Shown here piece by piece: positions 1 to 9,400 of a stretch of DNA of 64,000 bases; the stretch's first letter is position 1; each line of letters opens with the position of its first letter. Source of the stretch: Actinomyces sp. HMSC035G02 (GTDB taxonomy: Bacteria; Actinomycetota; Actinomycetes; Actinomycetales; Actinomycetaceae). The stretch covers positions 5,466 to 69,465 of the forward strand of contig KV835908.1 in NCBI GenBank assembly GCA_001838165.1, read 5' to 3'. The notes beneath the pieces are model-generated. The model was not told the origin of the DNA. It saw only the letters and a program-made list of their open reading frames with translations, and ran no database searches. Position numbers and translations under genes: made by a program.

Positions 1-1
1 A

Positions 2-1339
2 CGCCGCTGGACCTCGATCGTTGCGGGGACCGTGGCCGGCCTGGTCGTAGGTGTCGCAGCCGCCTTTGCTGTCCCTTCGTCGCACTCGGCGGCCGTGTCG
101 ATGACCGTGACGTCTCCGTCCCCGACGCCGGCTCCCGCCGTGCGCGCCTCCCTGTCGAACACGACGGACATGGTGACCGAGCAGGGCATCGCGAAGTCCG
201 CCGCCGTCCTCGACGTCGTTGCCGCGCGCCTCGGCAACGGTGTCACTGCTGAGGAGCTTCGTTCCAATGTGGAGGTGTCGGGCGATACGAACGGCACGAT
301 CGTCAAGATCGAGTACGTGGCTCCCACGCGCCAGCAGGCCGTTGATGCCGCCGACGCGATCGCCAACGCCTACCTGACCGAGCGCACCGCCCTGGTGGAG
401 CAGCGCGCCGATGAGATGGCCGCCGGCGTCAACGAGCAGATCCAGGCTCTCGAGACTGAGCTTGCCTCCCTCCAGCCCGTGGTCGACGAGGACGGCAACA
501 CGAAGGACAACCCGCGCGCCGCCGAGATCCGCACCGAGCTGACCAAGCTCGCCAAGGATGCCGAGCAGCTCGCCCCCTATCACGCCACCGCTGGCCGCGT
601 GATCACTCCGGCCGCGTCCTCGAGCGACGAGGTCTCGCCCTCGAAGCTTCGCCTGATCCTCATCACGACCGTCGTCGGTGTTTTCGCTGGCCTGGTCCTG
701 GTGCTCATCCGTGAGACCCGCTCGCGTTCCCTGATCTCGTCCACGCAGCTCGCCGACCTGACGGCGCTGCCCGTGTGGAGTGCCGAGGAGGGGGTCCCCG
801 AGCCGTGGCTCGCCCCCACCCGCATGCTCGCGATGGCGATCGACCGCGATCACTGGGTGGACCTGATCGTCGACGCCTCCGACCCGCAGGCCCGCGATCT
901 GCACCGCGTGCTGTCCGCCTCGCTGGCTGAGACCCGCGTGCCTGCGCCGCGCCTCATCGACATCAACCAGCCTCTCGCCTCGCTCCTCGACGAGGTGCGC
1001 CCCTCCCGTCACGTCCTCGTCGCCGTGCGTAAGGGCCACGATCTGAAGAAGCTGCACCACCTGCTCGATGAGCTCGCGATCATCAACCGCGAGGTGAACG
1101 GCATGATCTACCTGGGCGACCAGGTGGCCGCGCCCGTCTCCGCTCCGACCGCTCCCGCTCAGGCGGCTGAGGTCATCGTCCCCACGGACGAGGCGCGGGA
1201 GCAGTCCTCTGAAGCGGCGCAGGCTGAGCAGGCCGAGAAGGCCGAGGACGAGAAGGTCAAGGAAGAGAAGGCCGACTCCAAGAAAGCCGTCTCCAAGAAG
1301 GCGGAGTCCAAGGCTTCCTCGAAGAAGGGCAAGAAGTGA
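2..1339 (+). CDS. Wzz-like polysaccharide chain-length/co-polymerase protein (5' partial)
   Basis: The frame is open to the left edge, so the start is probably outside the window; a GTG at 32 is the first candidate inside it but falls within the first hydrophobic segment. Seen: an N-terminal membrane segment, a roughly 170-residue extracytoplasmic part with a helical stretch rich in Glu, Ala and Gln, a second membrane segment (about nucleotides 645-710), then a cytoplasmic domain and a Lys/Ala/Glu-rich tail (about 1200-1336). Two membrane segments flanking a helical periplasm-type domain is the Wzz/capsular co-polymerase pattern. The cytoplasmic part shows no Walker A motif, so it does not look like an active BY-kinase. 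It overlaps the next gene by GTGA and starts a polysaccharide operon. Confidence 0.72.
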   Translation, partial: RRWTSIVAGTVAGLVVGVAAAFAVPSSHSAAVSMTVTSPSPTPAPAVRASLSNTTDMVTEQGIAKSAAVLDVVAARLGNGVTAEELRSNVEVSGDTNGTIVKIEYVAPTRQQAVDAADAIANAYLTERTALVEQRADEMAAGVNEQIQALETELASLQPVVDEDGNTKDNPRAAEIRTELTKLAKDAEQLAPYHATAGRVITPAASSSDEVSPSKLRLILITTVVGVFAGLVLVLIRETRSRSLISSTQLADLTALPVWSAEEGVPEPWLAPTRMLAMAIDRDHWVDLIVDASDPQARDLHRVLSASLAETRVPAPRLIDINQPLASLLDEVRPSRHVLVAVRKGHDLKKLHHLLDELAIINREVNGMIYLGDQVAAPVSAPTAPAQAAEVIVPTDEAREQSSEAAQAEQAEKAEDEKVKEEKADSKKAVSKKAESKASSKKGKK

Positions 1340-2679
1340 GCGCCGAGGAAACCACCGTGGCCGACGACAAGGCCGCCTCCATCTGGCACGTTGACCGCAC
1401 CGCGCGCGTCTCCCAGCTGATTTCGGGCGACCCGTCGGATCCGCGAGCGCTCGTGCTCGTGCGCGACAACGGCCGTAATTCGGCGTTCGTCGAGATCGAG
1501 GGCACGGACCATCCGGAGACGGATCCGCGCGTGCTCGAGGTTGAACCGGCCCCCGCTCGCGGCTGGGAGGAGGGCGCCGGTGCCGACGTGGACGCGACCG
1601 TCGTCATGTGCACGGTCGGCTCGTGCGACATGCTCGAGGACGCCGTGCGCGCCATCCTGGCCCAGGATCACCAGCGTTTCACGCTCGTCGTGGTGGATAA
1701 CGCGCCGGAGACGGGCCTGACCCGCGAGAAGCTCGCGGGCATTGAGGACACTCGCCTGAGCATTGTCTCCGCGTCTCGTCCGGGCCTGTCTCGCGCCCGC
1801 AACCGCGGCGTGCTCGCGGCGCGCGGTGAGGTCATCGTCTTTACGGACGATGACGCGATCGTCGACCCGCACTGGCTGACCGCCATGATCGACCCGTTCA
1901 CGGCCTCGCCCTACGTGGCCGCGACGACGGGCATTGCCCTGCCCCTGGAGCAGCGCTATGCGCCCCAGCGGTGGTTCGAGTCGCGCGGCGGTTTCCCCAA
2001 GGACATGTCCCCGCGCGTGTGGTGCGTCGGCGACATCCCCGAGGGCCTGGAGGCCCTGGGCGAGAAGGGCGACGGCGGACCGCTGTTCCCGATCACGACG
2101 GCCCGCGTGGGCGCAGGCGTGTGCATGGCCATGCGTCGCGACGTCCTCATGGAGGTCGGCCCCTTTGATCCAGCGCTTGGCGCTGGCACCTCGACGCGCG
2201 GAGGCGAGGACCTCGATATGTTCGCGCGCATCCTGGCCACGGGTGACGTCATTATCCACACGCCCGATGCCCTCGTGCACCACCGTCACCGTGTCGACGA
2301 GGCCGGCCTGGATAAGCAGATCCGCGGCAACGGCTCCGGCATGGCGGCGCTCCTGACGAAGGCGATCATCTCCAAGCCCTCCGTGCTCGGCACGCTGGCG
2401 ACCCGCGTGCCCGGCGTCCTGGGCCGCGTCAAGCCCGGTGGCGCTCGCGTCGCGGGCACCGACGAGGACGTGCCCGGCTCGCTCACCAAGTCCGAGATCA
2501 AGGGATTCCTGGAGGGTCCGTTCCTCTACCTGTCGTCGCGTAGGCGCAACAAGCTTGGCGCCCCGCGCCAGGCCGAGCGCACCGATTCGAGCGGACCCGT
2601 GACCGCACCGAGCAGCGCTGAGGAGGCCCAGGCCTCGTCCGGCAAGGAAAACACCGGCGACGGGAACGGTCACGCGTGA
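1336..2679 (+). CDS. Family 2 glycosyltransferase
   Basis: This 447-residue protein has a GT-A fold signature. It shows an opening beta strand with VVMCTVG, the VVVDNAPE segment, a GLSRARNRG stretch and the DDDA metal/nucleotide-binding motif near residues 174-177, followed by GGEDLDMFAR as the acceptor-side motif. About 85 residues precede the catalytic domain, and a low-complexity Ser/Glu tail follows it. Its role would be transfer of a sugar from a nucleotide donor to a lipid-linked glycan; donor and acceptor cannot be read from sequence. It starts with a GTG that overlaps the previous stop (GTGA) and ends in another GTGA overlap, so it is translationally coupled on both sides. Confidence 0.88.
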   Translation: MSAEETTVADDKAASIWHVDRTARVSQLISGDPSDPRALVLVRDNGRNSAFVEIEGTDHPETDPRVLEVEPAPARGWEEGAGADVDATVVMCTVGSCDMLEDAVRAILAQDHQRFTLVVVDNAPETGLTREKLAGIEDTRLSIVSASRPGLSRARNRGVLAARGEVIVFTDDDAIVDPHWLTAMIDPFTASPYVAATTGIALPLEQRYAPQRWFESRGGFPKDMSPRVWCVGDIPEGLEALGEKGDGGPLFPITTARVGAGVCMAMRRDVLMEVGPFDPALGAGTSTRGGEDLDMFARILATGDVIIHTPDALVHHRHRVDEAGLDKQIRGNGSGMAALLTKAIISKPSVLGTLATRVPGVLGRVKPGGARVAGTDEDVPGSLTKSEIKGFLEGPFLYLSSRRRNKLGAPRQAERTDSSGPVTAPSSAEEAQASSGKENTGDGNGHA

Positions 2680-4193
2680 GCCCGCGCCGAGGACTCTGGG
2701 CCAAACCCGCCCCCGCCCAAATCGGGCCGCTACGAGAGGACGCGCAGGATCTGCCCGCGTGGCCCTTCGTCGTGGCCTATGCGGCGTACTTCCTGTGGTG
2801 GGTGCTCGGCTCCGGTGACCTGATGTGGCCGCTGTTCGCGACCGTCATGATCGTGTTCATGTTCGGTCGACACGGCCTGCGTTTCCCGCCCGGATCCATT
2901 CTGTGGGTGTTCTTCCTGGCGTGGGTGCTGGCCTCGATGACGATGCTCGACACGGGCGGGCGCGTCATCGGCGCGTTCTATCGCTTCCTGCTGGAGCTCT
3001 CGCCCGCTATCTTCGCGGTATACGCCTACAACGCGCGCAAGTCCCTGAGTGTGCGCACGATCGTGGGCACGATGTGGGGCTTCCTGGCATCGACTACGAT
3101 CGGCGGCTTCATCGCGATGGCGGCGCCGACGCTGCGCTTCAAGACGCTCATGTACTACCTGGTGCCGCGAGCCCTGCACTCCAACGACTTCGTCAAAGAG
3201 TTTACGAAGCGCGCGACCACCCAGTGGAACCCGTCGTCGTGGATCCTCTCCGACCCGCGCCCGTCGGCGCCCTTCATCTACTCCAACACCTACGGCAACG
3301 TCTACTCGCTGATCTTCCCGCTCGCGCTCGTCTTTGCTTACGTGCTGTGGCGCGAGCGCTCCAAGTGGCGTTTCATCGTGGCCGCCGTGTGTGCGCTGTC
3401 GGTCATCCCGGCAGCCGCGACGCTGAACCGCGGCATGTACATCGGCCTCATCGTTATCGTCGTGTGGGTGGGTTTCCAGCGCCTGCGCGCGGGAGCCTGG
3501 CGTACCGTCCTGGGGATCGTCGCGGCCATCGTCGTGGGCGTGGGCGCGTGGCTGGCCACCCCGGCCTCCCAGTCGCTCCTTGAGCGCGTCGCGGCATCCT
3601 CCTCGACGGAGGACCGCGCGTCCAACTACCTCGAGACGCTCTATGAGCTCCAGCAGTCCCCGCTCCTGGGCTTCGGTGCTCCGCGTCCCTCGGCCTCGCC
3701 GTGGCTGCCCTCCCTGGGCACGCAGGGCCAGTTCTGGACTGTCATCTTCTCCTACGGCTTGGTCGGCCTGGCGCTGTTCCTCGCCTTCTTCCTGCGCATG
3801 TTCCCGCGGATCTGGCGTGCCACGGACGTGTACGGCTCGATCCTGGGCGGCATCATCCTGGCGACCCTGGTGGAACAGTTCTACTACGGCATGAACACCG
3901 GTCTCATGATCTCCGTCGTCGCGGTGGCGCTCCTGTCGCGGCACCTCGAGGAGGAGAGCGACCCGATTAAGCGCGCAGAGGCTGAGCGCGAGGGCGGCGC
4001 GAGCGCCGGTAGCGTCGCCGGGACCGTCCGCGCCCAGCGGGCCGTGCGCATGGGGCAATGGACAAGCCCCGCCGCGAACGACGGGGCTTTTGCCACTTTG
4101 ATGCTTGCTCGACTCAACAAGTCGGGTCGTCGGGGAACGAGAAGCCGGACAGCTTCCACGCGCCGTCGTCCTTCACAAACAGAAAATAGGTGA
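2676..4193 (+). CDS. O-antigen polymerase/ligase-like membrane protein
   Basis: A 505-residue protein with about ten hydrophobic segments and a large loop between them, the usual shape of the Wzy/O-antigen ligase family, which joins or transfers undecaprenyl-linked glycans on the outer face of the membrane. The late segment with GFGAPRPS and the sequence SLGTQGQFWTVIFSYGLVGL match the family's C-terminal part. The GTG start overlaps the upstream stop. Oddity: after about residue 455 the frame runs through a terminator-like hairpin at 4064-4089 and some 80 bases into the convergent gene, giving an Arg/Ser-rich tail that looks non-native. None of the three forward frames has a stop before the hairpin. 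Confidence 0.8.
   Translation: MSPRRGLWAKPAPAQIGPLREDAQDLPAWPFVVAYAAYFLWWVLGSGDLMWPLFATVMIVFMFGRHGLRFPPGSILWVFFLAWVLASMTMLDTGGRVIGAFYRFLLELSPAIFAVYAYNARKSLSVRTIVGTMWGFLASTTIGGFIAMAAPTLRFKTLMYYLVPRALHSNDFVKEFTKRATTQWNPSSWILSDPRPSAPFIYSNTYGNVYSLIFPLALVFAYVLWRERSKWRFIVAAVCALSVIPAAATLNRGMYIGLIVIVVWVGFQRLRAGAWRTVLGIVAAIVVGVGAWLATPASQSLLERVAASSSTEDRASNYLETLYELQQSPLLGFGAPRPSASPWLPSLGTQGQFWTVIFSYGLVGLALFLAFFLRMFPRIWRATDVYGSILGGIILATLVEQFYYGMNTGLMISVVAVALLSRHLEEESDPIKRAEAEREGGASAGSVAGTVRAQRAVRMGQWTSPAANDGAFATLMLARLNKSGRRGTRSRTASTRRRPSQTENR
4064..4092 (+). terminator. Terminator-like hairpin inside the end of the polymerase gene
   Basis: AAGCCCCG pairs with CGGGGCTT (4064-4071 with 4082-4089) and is followed by TT. 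The stem lies within the open frame of the polymerase gene and 25 bases before the stop codon end of the convergent gene. Confidence 0.6.
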
Positions 4194-4767
4194 GGGCGCG
4201 GGTCATGGTCGTGTCGTCCGTCAGCGCAGTGCCCGCGTCGTTGAGGACGCGAACGTTGGAAGAATCGACGCACGCCGAGACCGTGACGTTTCCGGCACCG
4301 TCATCGCTGAGGATGTGCACGTCCTCGAGGGTCGGTGAGCCGGTGGTGTGGGTGCCGTCCCTCGTCCACTCGAGAGCCTGCGCGTCGAACTCCTCCAGCG
4401 CAGAGGCCGTGAGCACGGAAGACAGGTCGGTCGCCCGAGCCTGCTCGGGGTCCGTGTACGCGTCCCACAGGGTGTTCATGACGAAGGTGGCCTGTCCGGC
4501 GGCCTCGGCATCCGTGGCCAGCGAGCCGGATTCGTTCGCAGGCCCGCCCGACTGCGGGGTGATGGTCTTCGCGACGGACTGCGGGATGTCGGACTGCGGG
4601 TCCTCCTCGGTGCTCTGCGCGCCGGACGCTGCTGAGGCGGCCGTGTCTGTCTGGGCAGAGCCCGTCAGGCGTAGGAAGCCGACGATGACGAGCGCAATGA
4701 TGAGGAGAATCGCGGCTGCCAGCAGGCTCTTTTTGCGGGCAGGGGAGAGCGAGTTGATGAAGTCCAT
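4114..4767 (-). CDS. Membrane-anchored protein with NTF2-like C-terminal part
   Basis: A 217-residue protein with a short cytoplasmic N-terminus, one membrane segment (about residues 14-33), a Ser/Thr/Gln-rich linker and a C-terminal alpha+beta region of about 130 residues ending FPDDPTC. The C-terminal part, with conserved aromatic positions and a DGAWKLSGF stretch, resembles NTF2-like/Mce-associated extracytoplasmic domains. The function is not known. It is convergent with the polymerase gene and divergent from the flippase gene. A distant likeness to the product at 54617-55417 (anchor, linker, similar C-terminal fold) is inferred by eye. Confidence 0.6.
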   Translation of the reverse strand: MDFINSLSPARKKSLLAAAILLIIALVIVGFLRLTGSAQTDTAASAASGAQSTEEDPQSDIPQSVAKTITPQSGGPANESGSLATDAEAAGQATFVMNTLWDAYTDPEQARATDLSSVLTASALEEFDAQALEWTRDGTHTTGSPTLEDVHILSDDGAGNVTVSACVDSSNVRVLNDAGTALTDDTTMTRALTYFLFVKDDGAWKLSGFSFPDDPTC

Positions 4768-4826
4768 GTGTATCCCATCGGTAGGTTATAGAAAAAGGCT
4801 ACCGCGCGGTAGCGGGAAGGTTAATC
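4768..4826. promoter_or_regulatory. Divergent promoter region with a perfect 16-bp palindrome
   Basis: A TATA-like box readable on both strands (around 4786-4792) sits between the two divergent genes. The perfect palindrome GCTACCGCGCGGTAGC occupies 4798-4813, just before the flippase ribosome-binding site GGGAAGG (4814-4820). It could be an operator or a hairpin at the 5' end of the flippase mRNA. Confidence 0.45.
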
Positions 4827-6314
4827 ATGAGTGAGGCAAATCAAGCCAGGCGTTCCCTCGCGCGCGGGGGCATCGTTGGCTTCGTAGGAGCGGCAGCTTC
4901 CGCGGTCCTGGGCTTCGTGTTCACGATCATCCTTTCGCGCATGCTGGGTGCCGAGGGGGCGGGTATCGTCACCCAGGCAACCGGCGTCTTCGCGATCGTC
5001 ATGGCCTTGGCCAAGGTGGGCCTCGACTCCACAGCCATCTACCTGATGCCGCGCCTGTCCCTGGATGCTCCCGAGGAGATCCGCGCGACCCTGTCGTTCA
5101 TGGCCTCCATGACGGTGGGAGTGTCGACCGTGTGCGTCCTCATTCTCGAGGCCGTGGCTCCCTTGATCTGGAACGCGCAGGTCGCGGCCTCCACCCGGGC
5201 GGTGCTGTGGTTCGTGCCGATCGGCGCCCTCACCCTGGTCGCATCCGCCGCCCTGCGGGCGCTGGGCAACATGCGCGAGTACGTCCTCGTTCAGAACCTG
5301 CTGCTGCCCGGCCTGCGCCCGCTTCTCGTTGCGCTCGCGGCCGCGTTCACCGGGTCGCTGGCCTTCGTGTCGGTCGCCTGGGCGCTGCCCTTCGTCGTCG
5401 TCCTCGTGGCCGCATGGTGGCTGTTGCTGCGACACATGCCCTCGGCGGCCGACTCGGTGGGACGCTGGCCGAGTGCCCAGCGGCGTCGTCAAGTCGTGTC
5501 CTTCGCGCTGCCTCGCACCCTCACCGCCGGCCTCGAGCAGGCGCTGCAGTGGCTCGACGTCCTCCTCGTCGGTCTCCTGGCGGGCGACGCGGCCTCGGGC
5601 ATCTACGGTGGTGCCATTCGATTCATTCAGGCGGGCATGGTCGTCGACACGGCTCTGCGCGTCGTCGTCTCCCCGCAGTTCTCCAAGCTCCTACACCAGG
5701 GTAAGACGAAGGAGCTGCGCGACCTCTACAGCACGGCCTCGATCTGGCTCGTCCTGTTCGCCGCCCCCATCTACGCGCTCATGGCGATCTACGCGCCCGC
5801 GCTCATGCGCATCCTCGGCGACGGTTTTGCTCCCGGCGCGAACGTCCTCGTGGTCCTGTGCATCGGCTCGATTGTTACTTTCATGGCGGGGAATATTCAC
5901 TCGCTGCTCATCATGAGCGGGCGCTCCGGGTGGGCTGCGGTCAACAAGATCGTGGTCCTGACCCTCAACGTTGTGGGTAACGTCATTTTTATTCCGCGGG
6001 GAGGAATGGTCGCCGCTGCGATTGTCTGGGCCGTGTGCATGGTGCTTGACGCGGCTATGGCGACCGTTCAGGTCTCGCGGTTTATTGGCGTGACACCGAA
6101 ATTGTCGGAGGTGGTCAAGCCGATTCTCGTTGTGGGCGCGTCTGCGGTGATTCCGGGCGGGTGTATAGCGTGGTGGCTGGGGCGCGATTCTTTCGTTGCA
6201 ACCGTCGTTGGCTCGGCCCTCTCGGTCCTTGTTTTTGCCTGTGTTTGTGCCGTGTTTAGGGATCGCCTCCACCTGTCGGGACTTGGGTCCCTCGCAAAGC
6301 GTCGTCGGGGGTGA
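4827..6314 (+). CDS. Wzx-like oligosaccharide flippase (MATE/MVF superfamily)
   Basis: A 495-residue, strongly hydrophobic protein with 12-14 predicted membrane helices. The N-terminal pattern (a Gly/Ala-rich first helix, then ILSRMLGAEGAGIVTQA) is typical of polysaccharide flippases, which move undecaprenyl-linked repeat units across the cytoplasmic membrane. The length is normal. ATG at 4827 has GGGAAGG 7 bases upstream. It sits beside the polymerase and chain-length genes, completing a Wzx/Wzy/Wzz set. Base composition drops somewhat towards its 3' end (after about 5860), where codon use is less GC-biased. Confidence 0.85.
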   Translation: MSEANQARRSLARGGIVGFVGAAASAVLGFVFTIILSRMLGAEGAGIVTQATGVFAIVMALAKVGLDSTAIYLMPRLSLDAPEEIRATLSFMASMTVGVSTVCVLILEAVAPLIWNAQVAASTRAVLWFVPIGALTLVASAALRALGNMREYVLVQNLLLPGLRPLLVALAAAFTGSLAFVSVAWALPFVVVLVAAWWLLLRHMPSAADSVGRWPSAQRRRQVVSFALPRTLTAGLEQALQWLDVLLVGLLAGDAASGIYGGAIRFIQAGMVVDTALRVVVSPQFSKLLHQGKTKELRDLYSTASIWLVLFAAPIYALMAIYAPALMRILGDGFAPGANVLVVLCIGSIVTFMAGNIHSLLIMSGRSGWAAVNKIVVLTLNVVGNVIFIPRGGMVAAAIVWAVCMVLDAAMATVQVSRFIGVTPKLSEVVKPILVVGASAVIPGGCIAWWLGRDSFVATVVGSALSVLVFACVCAVFRDRLHLSGLGSLAKRRRG

Positions 6315-6350
6315 AAATGAGGTGCGTGATGCACCTGTGAAAGTCTGACT

Positions 6351-6390
6351 TGACCACCCGGTTGATCTAAGAGGGATTGTTGTGTAATTA
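6351..6390 (+). promoter_or_regulatory. Promoter with TGACC-N4-GGTTGA motif
   Basis: TGACCACCCGGTTGA (6351-6365) lies 18-19 nt before a TAATTA -10-like box (6385-6390), upstream of the first large secreted-protein gene. The same arrangement occurs at 10037 and 16231. Confidence 0.45.
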
Positions 6391-6430
6391 TTTATGCAAC
6401 AAGTTTCTGTTTCTTCCGAAAGGTCGTGTC

Positions 6431-9400
6431 ATGGCTTCTGCGATTTCGCGCCTTGCAATCCTTGCAACTGCACCGATTGTCGCTTGCGCTTCCCTTGCGC
6501 TTGCTCCGATGGCTCACGCTGTTGGCGCAGGTCAGGGGGATTCGGCACCCGGTCAGGCTATCGTTCGCGACGGTTCGAGCGCCGCGACTGCCGCCGCGTC
6601 GTGCTGGGACATTAAGCAGCGGAATCCTGGGGCTGCGGACGGTGCCTACTGGCTTCAGACCCCCGCGATGGATCACCCCGCCCAGTTCTTTTGTGACCAG
6701 ACGACAGACGGTGGCGGCTGGGTCATGATCGGTCGCGGCCGTGAAGGATGGGAATCCTGGAGCGGTGGCAAGGGTGATCCCGCGAAGCTGACCTCTCGCT
6801 CGCGCACCTCCGATGACTTTGAGGTTGTTCAGCTCTCCAACAAGGCTGTCACGCAGCTGCTCAACAACGAGCCGGTCAAGGACCAGGCGGATGGCGTGCG
6901 CGTGATGCGCTCGTGGAGCGCATCGGGCCGCTCCTACCAGACGATGGATCTTCAGTTCCCGAAGATGACCGACTTCGTGTGGCCCTTCAAGATGGCCCAC
7001 CCGGTCAACGTTCAGCTCGACAAGGGAGGCTGGCGCTCCGGCCTCATGTGGGGCCTGACCGGCTACGACAACGAGTGGAACGGTCTGCAGACCTACCCCT
7101 CGGCCCGCACCACGGGCTGGCAGATGGGCTGGGGCTACGGCGCTCTCACCGCCAACTGGACCGGTGACGTCACCTCCGCCACCTCCTACTTCCACAAGTC
7201 GGGCCTGACGGTCTTTCCCTACGCCGAGGCCTACGTGCGTCCGCGCATCTCCTCGGATTCGGCAGACTTCGCCCGCATCCCCGACGAGGGCCTGAGTGGT
7301 TCGACGGTCTCCGGCACCGTCTCGCAGTACGCAGCCAAGACCTCGTGGGGCGTGAGCGGTAACCTCAACGGTTCCGTGAAAGAAGGCAACATCCAGGTCC
7401 AGGCCTTCGCCCAGGTCGGCTCCACCATGTACGTGGGCGGCAACTTCACCGGCGTCAAGCAGGGTGAGAAGGGTGCCGAGATCTCCTCGCGAGGCCTCGC
7501 GGCCTTCGATGTGGCCACTGGCGACTTCACCGGCCAGACCTTCGACTTCAACGCGCAGGTCAAGGCGCTCCTCGCCCTGCCCGACGGCCGCCTCCTCGTC
7601 GGCGGCGACTTCACCCGCGTTAACGGCGAGCCCCACGTCGGCACCGTCGTCATCAACCCCTCGACCGGCCAGATCGACCCCTCGTGGGATCTGCAGATCG
7701 TCAACGCGCTGCGCGGCGGTGCCGTGAGCGTGCGCGCCCTGACCTACTACGACGGTAACGTCTACATGGGTGGTGCCTTCACCCACCTCTCCGGCGGTGG
7801 CAGCTCCCGGGTTTACGCGCGTAATGCTGGACGCGTCTCCCTGAGCGGGCGTCCCGACCGCTCGTGGAACCCCGAGATCAGCGGTTCCGTCCAGGCCGTC
7901 GGTGTATCCGAGGCCAACAGCGCCTTCTACGCGGGCGGCCACTTCACCACCGCGCACGGCAACCAGCGCGCCTGGTACGCAGCCAAGTTCTCTACGCAGC
8001 CGGGTGCTGCCGTGGACACGGGCTTCAACTTCGAGCCTTCTAGCGCCACTGCCGGTAAGTACCAGCAGACGATCGCCACGGCAGGTAACCGCGTGTACAT
8101 CGGCGGATCCGAGCACTCACTGTTCGGCTACGACGCGGCCAGCAACCAGCGTCTCTCCGGTGCCATGATGTTCAGCAATGGCGGCGACCTGCAGGCCAGC
8201 ACCGTCTCTGCAAAAGGCGTCATCTACGGCTCCTGCCATTGCTCCGACGCCACCTACCAGGACATGTACGTCTGGTCGATGAACGGCTCCTGGTCGCGCG
8301 TCGACGAGATCAAGTGGGTCGGCGCGTGGGATGCAGCCACCGGCGAAAGCCTGAAGTGGACCCCCTTCGAGCTCTCCTCGCGCCGCAAGACCGGCGCCTG
8401 GGCGCTTGAGACCGATAACTACGGCAACCTGTGGGTGGGCGGCGACTTCACCCTCTCCCACACCGATGCCACGCACACTCAGTGGAACGGCGGCTTTGCT
8501 CGCTACGACAACCGTGACAACGTCGCGCCTGAGGCACCCTCCCTCCTGCGCTCCACCGCGTCGAACGATTCCACCGTGACCCTCGCGTGGGAAGGCGTTG
8601 CCGACGCCGTGTCCTACGAGATCCTGCGCGACGATCGTCCGATCGCCACCTCCGAGACCACCAGCGTCGAGGTGCCGCGCGGCGGCGAGAACCGCTACTT
8701 CGTGCGCGCCGTTGACGCCGAGGGCAACCGCTCCGCGACCACCGCGGTCTACACCGCTCCTGCTCCCGGCCAGGCGGATGCCTCCAACCCGGTGCTCCTC
8801 GAAGCGGGTGCAACCTGGAACTACCGCGCTGACGCCAGCGCCGCCCCCGAGAACTGGGCCCAGGCCTCGTTCGACGACTCCGCGTGGGCGACCGGCGCAG
8901 CTCCGCTGGGCTACGGCGACTCCGCGATCGCGACCCAGATCGCCACCAAGGGCTCGCGCCCCGTGACGACCTACTACCGCACGCACTTCCAGGTGGCTGA
9001 TGCGAAGGCTCTCAAGGGCATCAACGTCAAGTACCTGGCCGACGATGGCGCCGTCGTCTACATCAACGGCGTCGAGGTGGGCCGCACCCGCATGGGTGCC
9101 GGCACGGTCACTTACGCGACCCGCGCCGACGCCGCGCCCAACTTCGCCGCGGCCTCCGCCTCCCCCTCCGAGGTCTTCGTCCCCGCATCGGCGCTGAAGA
9201 CAGGTGACAACGTGATCGCCGTGGAAACCCACGTCAACTACATGCGCACCGCGACCGTCTCGATGCAGGCCTCCATCTTCCGCGTGGAAGGCACCCCGGA
9301 CGACAACAGCTCTGTTCCCGCGGACCGCAACACCGATCCGACCGACGCGACGCAGCCGATCAACGCGGCCTCTGTCAAGTCCGGCACGGTCATCCAGACC

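Noticed and set aside
1159..2673. Long open frame on the minus strand across the glycosyltransferase gene
   Set aside because: Mirror of codon bias in a high-GC gene; no homology-like motifs and no ribosome-binding site. The same holds for the long antisense frames across 6392-8116, 8117-9979, 11223-13598, 25064-27367 and 27611-29446.
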